Assembly: GCF_000801105.2 (NCBI RefSeq)
Contig: NC_079512.1
Location: forward strand, 26,367,848-26,431,847
DNA length: 64,000 nt
DNA from: Raphanus sativus
Taxonomy: Eukaryota; Streptophyta; Magnoliopsida; Brassicales; Brassicaceae
Direction of reading: 5' to 3'
Below are positions 43,236 through 53,960 of the stretch, piece by piece; within the stretch, counting starts at the first letter, position 1; the number at the start of each line of letters is the position of its first letter. Position numbers and translations under genes: made by a program. The notes below the pieces were generated by a model. The model did not search any database. It was not told the DNA's origin and saw only the letters and a list, made by a program, of their open reading frames with translations.

Positions 43236-44192
43236 TTACCTATGAGCCGTTGGTGTACGCGGCATGGTGTACGGCATCTGGCTCATGTTCACTGGTGCAC
43301 CAGGGACTGGAGCAGCAAAAGCCATGTGAGGTGGAGCTGGGAGGCTCACAGGTGTTCCAACTACTGGTTGACCTATGCTTGGTGTTCCGTACGTAGGAGG
43401 TGGTTGAGAGGCGGCTTGCTTTGCTGGATTGTTTCCTCCTCCTCCAGCAACACCAGCAGCAGCAGAAGCAGAACCGTTGTTGTTGTTGTTGTTGTTGTTG
43501 TTGTTATTGTTCTGACCGGTGATCGGTCCTTGTGGCGTTGAGACATCTGCGTCACCAACACTAGTGATGTCGTGAATGCTCGTTCGTCTTCTCTCTTTGT
43601 TCATCGAGTTCAGACGAATGAAGTACTTCTGAGCGTGGCTAGCGACTTGAGTCGGTGTTCTTGTCACCACGAAGTTACGAGAAATGCTACGCCAGTCACC
43701 TTTCCCGTACTTATCCAAACCAAGAAGAAACAACCTGCAACCACAGAAAGAGGAACAAAGACCATTAACGTTTCTGTCAAACAGATTAGCATCTCATCAA
43801 ACAAAACAAAGAGTTCACCTGTGCTCATCCTCGGTCCAGGCAATACCCTTTCTCCGTTCTTGATCTGCCTTTGCTTTACTTCCCTGATTAGACTCATTTC
43901 CTCCTCCTTTCTTAGTACTTCCTCCATCATCACCACCACCACCAGTTGATCCTCCCTGAGGAGAACCGTAGGAAGGAAGTGGGACGCATCCTGATTCGAT
44001 ATTACTAACATCCTCAACTAAAAGCTCGTAGTGTTCTTTAATCTGCTCAACGCTTTTCCCCGGAACATCTGCAGCAATCTTCTCCCACTTTTCCTCGGAT
44101 TCATCTGTGTAACTAGCAAGAGCTCTCTCGAAGGCTATATCATCATCCCTACTCCACGCAGAAGAACCATCACTAACTTCCTCCACAGTCAT
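43236..44192 (-). CDS. MYBS2: MYBS2-like gene, repeated copy
   Basis: Exons 43819-44192 and 43236-43734, again 290 aa and identical to 28117-29073. Upstream the right contig continues past 44773, where the left contig ends, so this copy shows the full promoter. Probably the same gene as at 28117. Confidence 0.85.
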
Positions 44193-44773
44193 TTTGGAAT
44201 CCAAACCCCACCAAAATTCGATATAATAAAAGCCTAATCCCTCTCTAAAATCTGAGATTCCAACTAGAATTTCGGCAAAGTTAGTGTCTTTAGCGTTCAA
44301 ACAAACCAGCAACTACTCAGATTATCAACAGAGAACTCAGATCTTCCAAGTATCAACTGAACCTATGACTTGAAATCAAAATCACAGCGAGAGAGAGAAT
44401 CTCGGAGGGTTATATAAAAAAGACGAATATCGAAAAGGGAATCTCTAATCCTAACAAAATCGAATTCCCTACAAATAAGGGCGATAAACCCTACAAGATG
44501 ATATCTTTGCCGTACTCTACAGGGGAACTAAGAACAGAGCAGCGAAGAGAGAGAGAGAGGAGAAGAAGTATCCGCGAGGCAGAGCAGAAAAAAAAAAGAT
44601 TGCAACTTTGAAATGAAAGAGAAGATTAGGGGAAAACCCAGAAAATAGAGAGAGAGAGAGAGAGAGATGAGGAGAGAGGTCAAAACGCCATTGTTAAAGA
44701 GACAGTGATGATGACCATAATAAGCTCCCACACCACTGATAGCTACAGTTTTCACAGCTCTGCTCTGCGCTGC

Positions 44774-45138
44774 TGTTTTTCTTATTTACTTTTTTTTTTT
44801 TTCTGTCTTGCCTTATTTTCTCTCTTTTAAATTTGTTTTTGTCTGTTTGCATTAATTAATGTAAGTTATTTTGGGTTATTTACTATGGGCCAACCAGTAA
44901 ATCTTCAATGGGTCTTAATTGGACCACAAGACCAAAATTCATAATGGTTTTTGTCTTTACCAAATGGTATCTATTAATATACCAAGTAATTTTCTTTTGA
45001 TCAGATTATATCATTTTAATAATGGACGAACGTTAATGTATGGTCCACAATGTAAATTCCGTATTAGAATCATGTGAATAGTTTAATTCACTTGATATAC
45101 ATTTCTTTCCAACTTTTGGATCTGGTAATGTTATTCTA
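44774..45138. other. Spacer upstream of MYBS2
   Basis: AT-rich and T-run-rich sequence with no gene or element recognised. Confidence 0.5.
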
Positions 45139-45141
45139 TTA

Positions 45142-45315
45142 GGCTAACATTATTGGTCAGTCCCTTAAGGGTTCCTAAAAAGGAGAGAGAGCCATAAAAC
45201 ATCAGGACCGAGGTAAAAAGAAGAGGAAAAACCCTTAATTAAGGGACAAATAAGATGAGTCCTTGTACTATTCATTTGGGGACTTTCATTTGGGGACTTA
45301 TTGATAATGTTGTCC
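45142..45315. mobile_element. PIF/Harbinger-type MITE (174 bp)
   Basis: Imperfect terminal inverted repeats start with GG: GGCTAACATTATTGGTCAGT on the left and, read from the right, GGACAACATTATCAATAAGT. The element is flanked by TTA on both sides (45139-45141 and 45316-45318), the target duplication typical of PIF/Harbinger. There is no coding capacity. It resembles short high-copy elements of Brassicaceae; the family name is not known to me. Confidence 0.7.
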
Positions 45316-45830
45316 TTAGGAAACAAAGAAATTGAAAAGTGGACAAAGAAGATAGGGAAGATGTTGACGTCTTATCCAACCCAAAAAAAAAGATCCGATC
45401 AGACCGGTCCCCTTTCCCCTACTTGTCCCATCTATTCACAGGTCTCTACCATTTTATCTCTTTCTCTTTTCGAATTTCTAGGTGGAGGCTAACTTCTGGT
45501 TTGAAATGTTAAATAAACTATGATACAAATTAACTATATGGATATTTATCACACCCAATAGATATTTATTCACAATTGCGTCTGGAAACTATTTAAAACC
45601 CCAAACGGGAGCATCCTTTATTTCAAACAAGATAAAAGGATTCGTTTGGTTGTTCCCAAAATGTGCTCCCACAAGCAAACAATTAAGAAACAAGAGTAAG
45701 CAAAAGCACAAATAAAGCTTTTTCTTGTACAAACAACAAACTTGAATAAAGTTTTACATAAACCATTTAACACATAAACTTAAACAAATAAAACAATGAT
45801 GCAAACCTGTGTTAACAAAGGCTTTTAAGC
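45316..45830. other. Spacer between the MITE and the CI51 relic
   Basis: AT-rich. The open frame at 45301-45492 overlaps the MITE end and does not look protein-like. Nothing else recognised. Confidence 0.5.
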
Positions 45831-45835
45831 AGCAG

Positions 45836-46480
45836 CCTGTAGCAACTCCCTTTCAGCACGCTCCCTTGATCTCCACACCAGCGATCAAACACCCTTCCAA
45901 CAACTTATGAGGGTCATGACGCATGATCTCCCTATCTTTACAAGTCCCAGTCTCACTCTCATCAGCGTTGAGTGACTAACCAAATAAGAAGGAAGACCAT
46001 CAGAGACCTTAGGCATAAAGGACCACTTAAGACCAGAAGGGAAAACCGGCGCCACCACGACCCACGAAGACCAGACCTTTTCATCTCCTTAACGATCCAA
46101 TCAGTACACCTTGAGCACCAAATCTTTAGTCCTATCATCAAAAGCATAAGAAACATAGATGTTATATATCAAATGTAATCAACATCAATACTATGATCAA
46201 ATCAAATTCCAAACAGCCATACACCTAGGTTGATCTATACGAAATAAATGTCGCATTTTTCAACTATTCAGCTACATTTGCGATCGAGAAAAGAAGATGC
46301 ATAACCTAGAAATTGAAAAACGAAGATCATCAAAATGAAAGCTGATTGAATACCATGGATACGAAATTTCCATGAAGAACTTGGACAGCTATAGCCTTTG
46401 TTCCTTCAAGGCCACGCGAATGGGAAGCAGAAGCAGAGGAGGAAGATGGTGGTAGTTAGCTCGGACAGTAGACATCTGAG
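45836..46480 (-). pseudogene. Possible chimeric gene relic enclosing the CI51 fragment
   Basis: Upstream of the CI51 fragment on the same strand is an exon-like start (ATG near 46476, MSTVRANYHHLPP). After a one-base shift a frame reads SHSRGLEGTKAIAVQVLHGN up to a GT near 46353. Downstream, [13 protein letters not shown] and a stop (about 45828-45870) look like a last exon. The CI51 piece follows an AG that could serve as acceptor. I do not recognise the flanking protein; it may be another decayed syntenic gene or a chimera. Confidence 0.4.
45873..46134 (-). pseudogene. Fragment of mitochondrial complex I 51-kDa subunit gene
   Basis: Read on the minus strand, the region holds, over several frames, the recognisable blocks [66 protein letters not shown] and CLIAGV. 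These are the flavin/NADH-binding region of NADH dehydrogenase flavoprotein 1 (NDUFV1, Arabidopsis CI51, At5g08530). At least three indels (after LVLK, in LRGRGG and in FPSG) break the frame, and everything upstream and downstream is missing. It sits exactly where the syntenic gene would be expected, next to MYBS2. It is clearly a relic. Confidence 0.85.
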
Positions 46481-47223
46481 AACGACGAACTCGAGATAAC
46501 TGTTATGGGCCTTTATGGGCTTATCCCAAATACTCTAGTTATTAATCAGGAAAGCAAATCTACCACCGCCATTAGGCCCATTACAGTTTCCTTTTTTATT
46601 TTTATTTTTTTACTTTTTGTCTTATTTTGTCGGCGTGCGATTACAACGATGGAGTTAGGTGATAAGGCCTTATACTTATCATATCCTTATACTGATATAT
46701 AAGTAGGAGTACTTATCATACCCTGCTTATAGGTTTGTTCCACTGATGCTCGCATTGTCAGTTTCGAGAGTCTCTTCTACGATTCAAAATCCCTAATCTC
46801 CTTTTTATTTTTCTCTCTCTTTCCTTTCAACTTTTATATAATAAAATTTTCTTTTTCTCATCTCTCTATAAATATTAAATCGTCACCCACAAGTGCTCAA
46901 AAGCAAATCCTAGCCAAAAGGAAATAAAAAACGAAACCCTCTCTCTCTCTCGCCTTCCCAGATTCTTCGATCCGCGACGGAAACCTATAATCCACAGGTT
47001 ACTCCTCCTTTGACTAATCTTCTTCACCCTTGCTCTCCTCTCTCGGATTTATTATTATCATCATCATGTTGTTTGTTTCCTTAGGTTTTACGACTTAATC
47101 AGCGAATGTTTTTCTTTTATTTTCAATTAATTAAGGGTTTTTTTTTCTGTCGGAAGATTTGGTTTGTGCAGATCTCATTTAATGCATGTGTATTGATCTC
47201 GTTTTTTTTTTGTGCTTGCAGTA
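46481..47223. promoter_or_regulatory. TPR promoter and 5' leader
   Basis: GGGCC-type site II words occur at about 46503-46520 and 46570-46585. A CT repeat sits at 46939-46952. The 5' leader appears spliced: GATCCGCGACGG... precedes a GT-rich intron and TGCTTGCAG/TAATG lies directly before the start codon, so an intron interrupts the 5' UTR. Confidence 0.5.
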
Positions 47224-50200
47224 ATGTCTTCTCTCAGCAGGGAGCTCGTGTTCCTGATTCTCCAATTTCTCGATGAAGAGAAATACAAAGACACTGTTCA
47301 CAGGTGAAATAATCCAAATTGGGAATTGAGAAGAAGAAACTAATTTCAATTTAATTAATCAATGATTTTTTTTATTGAATGTTTTTTTTTTTAAATAATA
47401 AAACAACACAGATTGGAATTGGAGTCTGGTTTTTACTTCAACATGCGTTACTTTGAAGAGCTGGTGACGAATGGAGAGTGGGACGAAGTGGAGAAGTATC
47501 TCTCTGGTTTCTCCAAGCTTGAGGACAACCGATACTCCATGAAGATCTTCTTTGAGATCCGCAAGCAAAAGTATCTCGAAGCTTTAGATAAGTAAGTAAG
47601 CTCTTTTGAGTTTATGTTGTTAGCTCCTATAAGCTATATGTGGGTTTTGTGTGTGTATGTGTGTCTCACTACTTTTTTTTTTTAATTCCCAGGCGTGATC
47701 GTGCGAAAGCTGTTGACATTTTAGTCAAGGATCTCAAGGTGTTTGCAGGTTTTAATGAAGATCTCTTCAAGGAAATCACCTTGCTTTTGACGTTGGATGA
47801 CTTTAGGTTCCTCACAGCTTTTGACCCTTGCACATTTTTGTATGCTTTGTATACATTATATTATTGAGATTTTTAATCATTTATTTGTAACGCCAATTTT
47901 TTTTTCAGGGCCAATGAGCAGCTCTCCAAGTATGGGGATACAAAGTCTGCAAGGGGTGTGATGTTTGGTGAGTTGAAGAAGCTGATAGAGGCTAATCCTC
48001 TTTTCCGGGACAAGCTTCAGTTTCCTGTGTTGAAAAGCTCGAGGTTGCGGACTTTAATTAACCAAAGGTGCTTGGACATGTTCTGTTTTTGAGTCTTTTT
48101 TTTTTTTCTGTTGTGTAATTGCATTTGTATAAATTACTAAAATTTGGGATTTTCTTGTAGTTTAAACTGGCAGCATCAGCTATGTAAGAACCCTAGGCCA
48201 AATCCTGACATCAGATCACTCTTTCTGGACCACACCTGCAACCAACCGAACCAACCGAATGGTGCTCGAGCTGCGTCGCCTGGCACAAATCATTTAATGG
48301 GTGGTGGTGGTGGTGTTCCTAAGATTGCAGGGTTTCATCCATTATCAGCTCACGGTGTAAGTGCTGAATGATTAATTATTTTGTCATTAACGGATATTGG
48401 TTTTCTCTATGCTGATATGTTACCACGTGTTTTTGGACAGCTGTTTCAGCCTGCACCAGGCCCAGGTGGACTTCCGGCGAATCTTTCTGGATGGATGGCT
48501 AACCCTTCTGTCGTGCCTCATCCTTCTGCTGCACCTTCAGGTCCTATTGGCCTGGGTTCTCCAAACAACGCAGGTTGTCTATTTATTGTGAATGCTTTGT
48601 GTTATATTTTTAATGTTGTCATCGCTTCCATTCATGAGAACAATATAGGATACTTGATAAGTGATTATGGAAAAATAATGAGAAATAGACCTGCCAGCCA
48701 ATGCTATATTATCTTAGTATTCTTACTTTTATCACAAAATTTTAAATCCATTCATTTTAACAATTTTATTTGACTTGAAACACTGTCTTAGTAGCTATCT
48801 TGAAGCGCCCTCAGACTCCTTCAGGTCCTACTCCAATGGAATATCAAACTGCTGATTCTAACCATGTTCCGAAGAGGTCAAGGCCATATGGAACCTCAGA
48901 GGAGGTACTCATCGATAACTAATCTATCTGTTAAGTATATGAGAGATAGCTTTCTGTTAATTTCCAGTGGTTTTTAATGTTTTTTTTAGGGGGGTAATAT
49001 TCCAGTAAATATCTTGCCAGTTACATATACTGGCCATCCCCATGGACATAATACATTATCACCTGATGACTTGCCCAAGTTAGTTGTTACAACTCTTGCT
49101 CATGGTTCACCTGTCATGAGCATGGACTTCCATCCTATTCAGCAAATTTTGCTATTGGGTATGTCCTATGAAGCCATACGTGCAGATTCTGTATTGCCAT
49201 ATCTTGCTTTTTATTTTATTTAACCGATTAAGGGTGTTGAGAATATATGTTATCATGTCAGTTGGTACAATTGGTGGTGATGTTTTCCTGTGGGACTTGG
49301 GTGCTCGTCAAAGGATTACGGAGAAGGGTTTTGATGTCTGGAAGCTTGATGCGTGCACGAAAGATTTGCAGGTTTGTCTCTCATCCTTTTGGTATTTTCC
49401 ACACTGTCTAGGAAGAAGTGCTTTAATGCTTTTGAATCGTGGACAGGAATCTTTGAACGCTGATGCGACGGCAGCAGTAAATCATGTGGCATGGAGTCCT
49501 GATGGAACTCTCTTTGGTATGTCAACTGTTCTCCAGCAATTAATGTTCTCTAAGAGCAGTGGATAAATTTGTGATTAAATTGTAAAGATTATTCACAGAA
49601 TAGAAACAGTCTCTAAACATGGGAAACCTGCACATTGTTTTCATATTTCAGGCGTGGCATACTCAAAAAGCATTGTGCATATCTATTCCTTTCATGGGGG
49701 CAGTGACGTGCGAAATCATCTGGAGGTTCGTTTTTCCAATTATTCCTTTCATTCATGTCAGCACGGTGGTTGCTACTATTAGCTGTCTGTATCTTCAACA
49801 TAACTTTACAATTTTGTTTTCTCTTTCCTCTGATTGCAGATTGAAGCCCACACAGGAAATGTTAGCCATCTTGCCTTTTCATATCCTAACAAACAACTAT
49901 CTGTTGTTACTTGTGGCGATGACAGAATCATTAAGGTTTGTCTTTTTGACTATCTATGTTCTATTGGCACGTTGATGGTTGGGCATGACTTACATGAACT
50001 AAAATTATCCAAAGGTTTGGGATGCTGTTACCGGCGATAGACGGTTTACTTTTGAGGGTCACGAAGCTCCTGTGTTCTCTGTTTGTCCTCACTACAAGGA
50101 AAATATTCAGGTAACAAGTGTTTTTCTTTTTGTTGTTGTTGTAACTTACAATCAGTCTTGTATGGTTGCTATGTTTCATTTTTCTGTCATGACATCAAAT

Positions 50201-53195
50201 ACCCTTGGATATAATTGTCGCCTGACTGAATGTGGTGTGTATAGATTTTACTTTTTGGACTAGAAGCCCCTATGAGATAATTTTTCACTAATGCATTCTC
50301 GATCCTATACAGTTTGTCTTCTCAACAGCAACTGATGGAAAAATAAAAGCTTGGTTGTATGACAATGTGGGTTCAAGAGTTGACTATGATGCACCTGGCC
50401 ATTCTTCCACAAAAATGGCATACAGCAGCGATGGAACAAGGTTCATATAACTTTCTCTAATTCTTAAAATATTGACTGGTATCTTATACTTTGGAATCTA
50501 AGTAATTGAGTAATATGCAACAGGTTGTTTTCATGTGGTACGAACAAAGAAGGAGAGTCATTTTTAGTTGAGTGGAATGAAAGTGAGGGGTCCATAAAAA
50601 GAACATATCTCGGCCTGGGACAACGGGCTTCAGGGATTGTGCAATTTGACACAACCAGGAATAGATTCTTAGCTGCTGGTGATGAGTCGACTATCAAAAT
50701 CTGGGACATGGACAACACAAATCCTTTGACAACTATTCATGCAGATGGTGGCCTACCGGTAATAATACTCGATGATCGTTGCCTCTTACTATTTCTACTA
50801 CTTCTCTTGTAGCAGCTAATTGGTCGTTGAAAACCTGCAGGCTTCTCCTTGTGTAAGATTTAATAGGGAAGGAATACTGTTAGCTGTCTCAACCAATGAC
50901 AATGGTGTTAGAATTCTCGCGACTGATGATGGAATTAGGTTGCTGAGAACAGCAGAAAATCGCTCGTTTACCCCCATAATGAAGGTATATTTTCTTGGAT
51001 ATTATCTCTGTAGACTTTATAGGCATTTTGTTTATACAATCTGGTGTGCAGGTTCCTCCAGGTGGTGGTTTTGGTTCTTCAAGTGCCAATCCAGGAATAA
51101 CTATGCAAGATCGAGCTAACTCTTTTGCAGCTATGGAGGTAAATCGAAGTCTGAATTTGGATGGTATCCTTGTAGTCTTCTGAATATTTAGTGTATGACT
51201 AAGCAATGTAATTTATTCAGAACAATGAAGTGCGAACACTAGTGGATGGGAAGCCCAGAATCGCTGATGATTTAGGTGAAAGATCTAGAGCCTGTAAAGT
51301 TACAGAGATTACAGAGCCATCTCAGTGCTGCTCCTTGAGGCTCGCCGACAATGTGCCAGTGACGAAGGTAATATATTATGCTTCTATCCGCAGGCTAATG
51401 CTATCTTCACATAACGAAATGGTCAACATTTACAGTTAAAAAGTAATAATCTTGTTACGTGACTTATGTTTTCTGTGGTGGGAGTCTCAGGTTTCCAGAT
51501 TAATTTACACAAATTCTGGATCTGGAGTATTGGCCTTGGCATCTAATGCAGTGCACAAGCTGTGGAAATGGCAGAAAAGCGATCACAATCTGGCTGGAAA
51601 GGTCTCCCTTCCTCCTTGACTTAGTTTCCGTGTTCATTTGTTGTTTATGGCTAATGATCACTTCTCAAACTATGGCCTTTCATTTACTTTCTTCTAGGCA
51701 ACGGCTAATGCACAACCAGTATTATGGCAACCTGCAAGTGGGATTATGTTGATGACCAATGAGACAAGTGATACAAACCCTGAAGATGCTATTCCCTGTT
51801 TTGCCCTGTCAAAGAATGACTCCTACGTTATGTCAGCGTCAGGAGGGAAAATCTCTTTGTTCAACATGATGACATTCAAGGTGAGTAACCGTATTTTCCT
51901 TTTAAAATTTTCACTCAGCCTTAGAGGAGACAAATCTTTGTTTTACCAGCAATGGCATTTTCGAAAAAGTTCAGAGAGATTTCTTTTGTTATGAAATCTA
52001 AAATCACCACCGTAGCGTTCTGATAGTTTGTAATTATTAAAGATAGATTGAAAAAAGTTTCATACTCTAATGATTTATAATCTAACCTATAGACTATGAC
52101 GACGTTCATGCCTCCACCGCCTGCAGCAACATTCCTTGCGTTTCATCCTTTGGACAATAATATCATTGCCATTGGCATGGAGGACTCATCTATCCAGATC
52201 TACAACGTTCGTACTGACGAGGTATTATCTGGAATGAAATTTACGAGATAGTTACTTTTGGGTGGTGTAAGTGATGAACTTACAATAATGACGAGTTGCA
52301 TGCTTTTTTATGCTATAGGTGAAAACCAAGTTGAATGGTCATCAAAACAGGATAACAGGTCTTGCTTTCTCACAGGCTCTGAACATTCTTGTTTCATCGG
52401 GTGCTGATTCACAGGTAAAGAGTAATTGTGTTGCGCATTGAGAAGTTAGGTAAACTGTAATAACTTGCTTACATTTTGGGGTCTGTCTGTAGTTGTGCGT
52501 TTGGAGCATGGATGGATGGGAGAAGCAAAGTAGCAAGTATTTGCAAGTTCAACATGGAAGATCACTGCCGGCGGTTTCAGATACCCGCGTGCAGTTCCAT
52601 CTGGATCAGATTCATCTGTTGGTCGTCCACGAGACTCAAATAGCCATTTATGATGCTCAAAAACTGGATTGGTGGATGCAGGTAAATTAATTAATGAAAA
52701 CTTAGAATGAAAAACTAGCGTGTATTGCAAGCATATTAATTTTAATGATCTGGCTATCAATGAAACAGTGGGTACGAAAGGAAGCGACAGGTCCAATCAC
52801 GTCAGCTACATATTCATGTGATAGCCAGTCAATCTTTGTGAGCTTTGAGAATGGTAGCGTCGATGTCCTCACTGCTTCAAATCTGAGATTGAGATGTCGG
52901 ATTAACCCAACTGCTTACTTGCCTCCGAACCCAAGGTGAGTATTGTTATCTTCGTTTTAGTTCAATTACATAACTAATAACTTGTGAGGTGTTTGATGAA
53001 ACATGTTTGTTTGTGGTTTTTGCTTGCAGCTCGAGGGTATATCCGTTAGTAATAGCAGCTCATCCATCGGAGACTAACCAGTTTGCAGTAGGGCTTAATA
53101 ATGGAGCTGTCCATGTGGTTGAACCATCGGAAACAGAAGGCAAATGGGGAACCTCACCTCCACTCGAGAATGGAGCACCACCACCTGACAACTAA
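47224..53195 (+). CDS. TOPLESS/TOPLESS-RELATED corepressor (complete, 25 coding exons)
   Basis: Nuclear Groucho/Tup1-type corepressor recruited by EAR-motif proteins such as AUX/IAA and JAZ/NINJA. The first exon is 47224-47303 and the last 53030-53195; 25 exons sum to 3369 nt and 1122 aa, the usual TPL/TPR length. The N-terminus MSSLSRELVFLILQFLDEEK is the LisH motif, followed by CTLH and the rest of the EAR-binding domain (to LLTLDDFR, about residue 125). A Pro/Gly-rich linker follows (about 190-330), then two WD40 propellers. Recognisable blocks include VTCGDDRIIKVWDAVTGD, GHEAPVFSVCP, CFALSKNDSYVMSASGGK, FHPLDNNIIAIGMEDSSIQI and LVSSGADSQLCVWSMDGWEK. Several otherwise conserved N-terminal positions differ (HRLELESGFYFNMRYFEE, FSKLEDNRYS). 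I cannot assign it to one TPR paralogue. Confidence 0.93.
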
Positions 53196-53960
53196 CCTTT
53201 GCAGCCGCCCTTTTTATCGCATTTTCTTTTTAAAACAGTTTACATCATTGACTTGGAAGTTTTGTAGCCTTGCTTGGTATAGTAGGCGTTTTCTCTTTTG
53301 ATTTTTACTCAAAAAGATCAAAATTCTCAAACTTAAACTCTTTTTTTTTGGGTAAGAGATCAATTTGGTATTATTGAATATAAAATACAAACCCAAAAGT
53401 AAAAGTAAATTTTTATAAGCACGCATCAAAGTATACCGAGTCCACATAAGTTAGCTACACAGAGGGGACTGTGCAACCAGGTGATGCTGTCGTGGCGCTG
53501 CTTCGGTTATTTAGATCTGTGTGGTGAAGTAAGAGTTCAAAGCTTGCTTTAAAAATCTCAAATCATGGCTCCTACATGATTGTTGGTAACCATGGCTGAG
53601 AGTTACTTTCGTTGCAAGAAATAAAGAAAACAGTGTAAACTTTAAGTTTGAATGAAAGATGTGTTCCAAAAAAAAAGTGCTTAAAACCATTTCAAACCAA
53701 ATGTTAGGAACTACATGCCGCGTTGTTTATTTGTGACAAAACTGCATGCCGTTCTTTCAAAGAAATGTGGGCCAACTTTTTCAGTAACTTATATTACCTC
53801 CCCCACCCCACCCCACCCCCCCCCCCCCATTAAAAAGCCTTATTTTCTATTTTTTTCGTACAAAACCTTATAAAACCCTAATTACCGACCCCGCGGAAAC
53901 AACTCGGTTGTTACAGCCTTGTAGGTTACGGTAAGAGCCTGAAGCTCCTCTATCGTTTCC
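53196..53960. other. TPR 3' region and RH promoter
   Basis: AT-rich 3' UTR, then a C-rich run (53803-53829, CCCCACCCC words) and a telo-box AAACCCTAA at 53873-53881. The telo-box lies 80 bp before the helicase start, a common promoter motif of ribosome- and RNA-related genes. Confidence 0.6.

Larger units (their letters stand above)
29760..44773. repeat. Near-identical repeat of 14638-29659, probably a false duplication
   Basis: The offset is 15122 at the start, settles to 15119 by about 34860, and stays constant to about 44250. The only differences I see are roughly ten single-base homopolymer indels in 29760-34500 and a handful of changes at 44250-44773. Both zones lie next to a contig end. 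Gene content repeated: most of the Helitron, the SWIB gene and MYBS2. Confidence 0.9.

Noticed and set aside
43236..44312. Longer MYBS2 start (MLVCLNAKD... at 44312)
   Set aside because: The upstream frame exists only in the right copy, because of small differences near the left contig end, and the family starts at MTVEEV.
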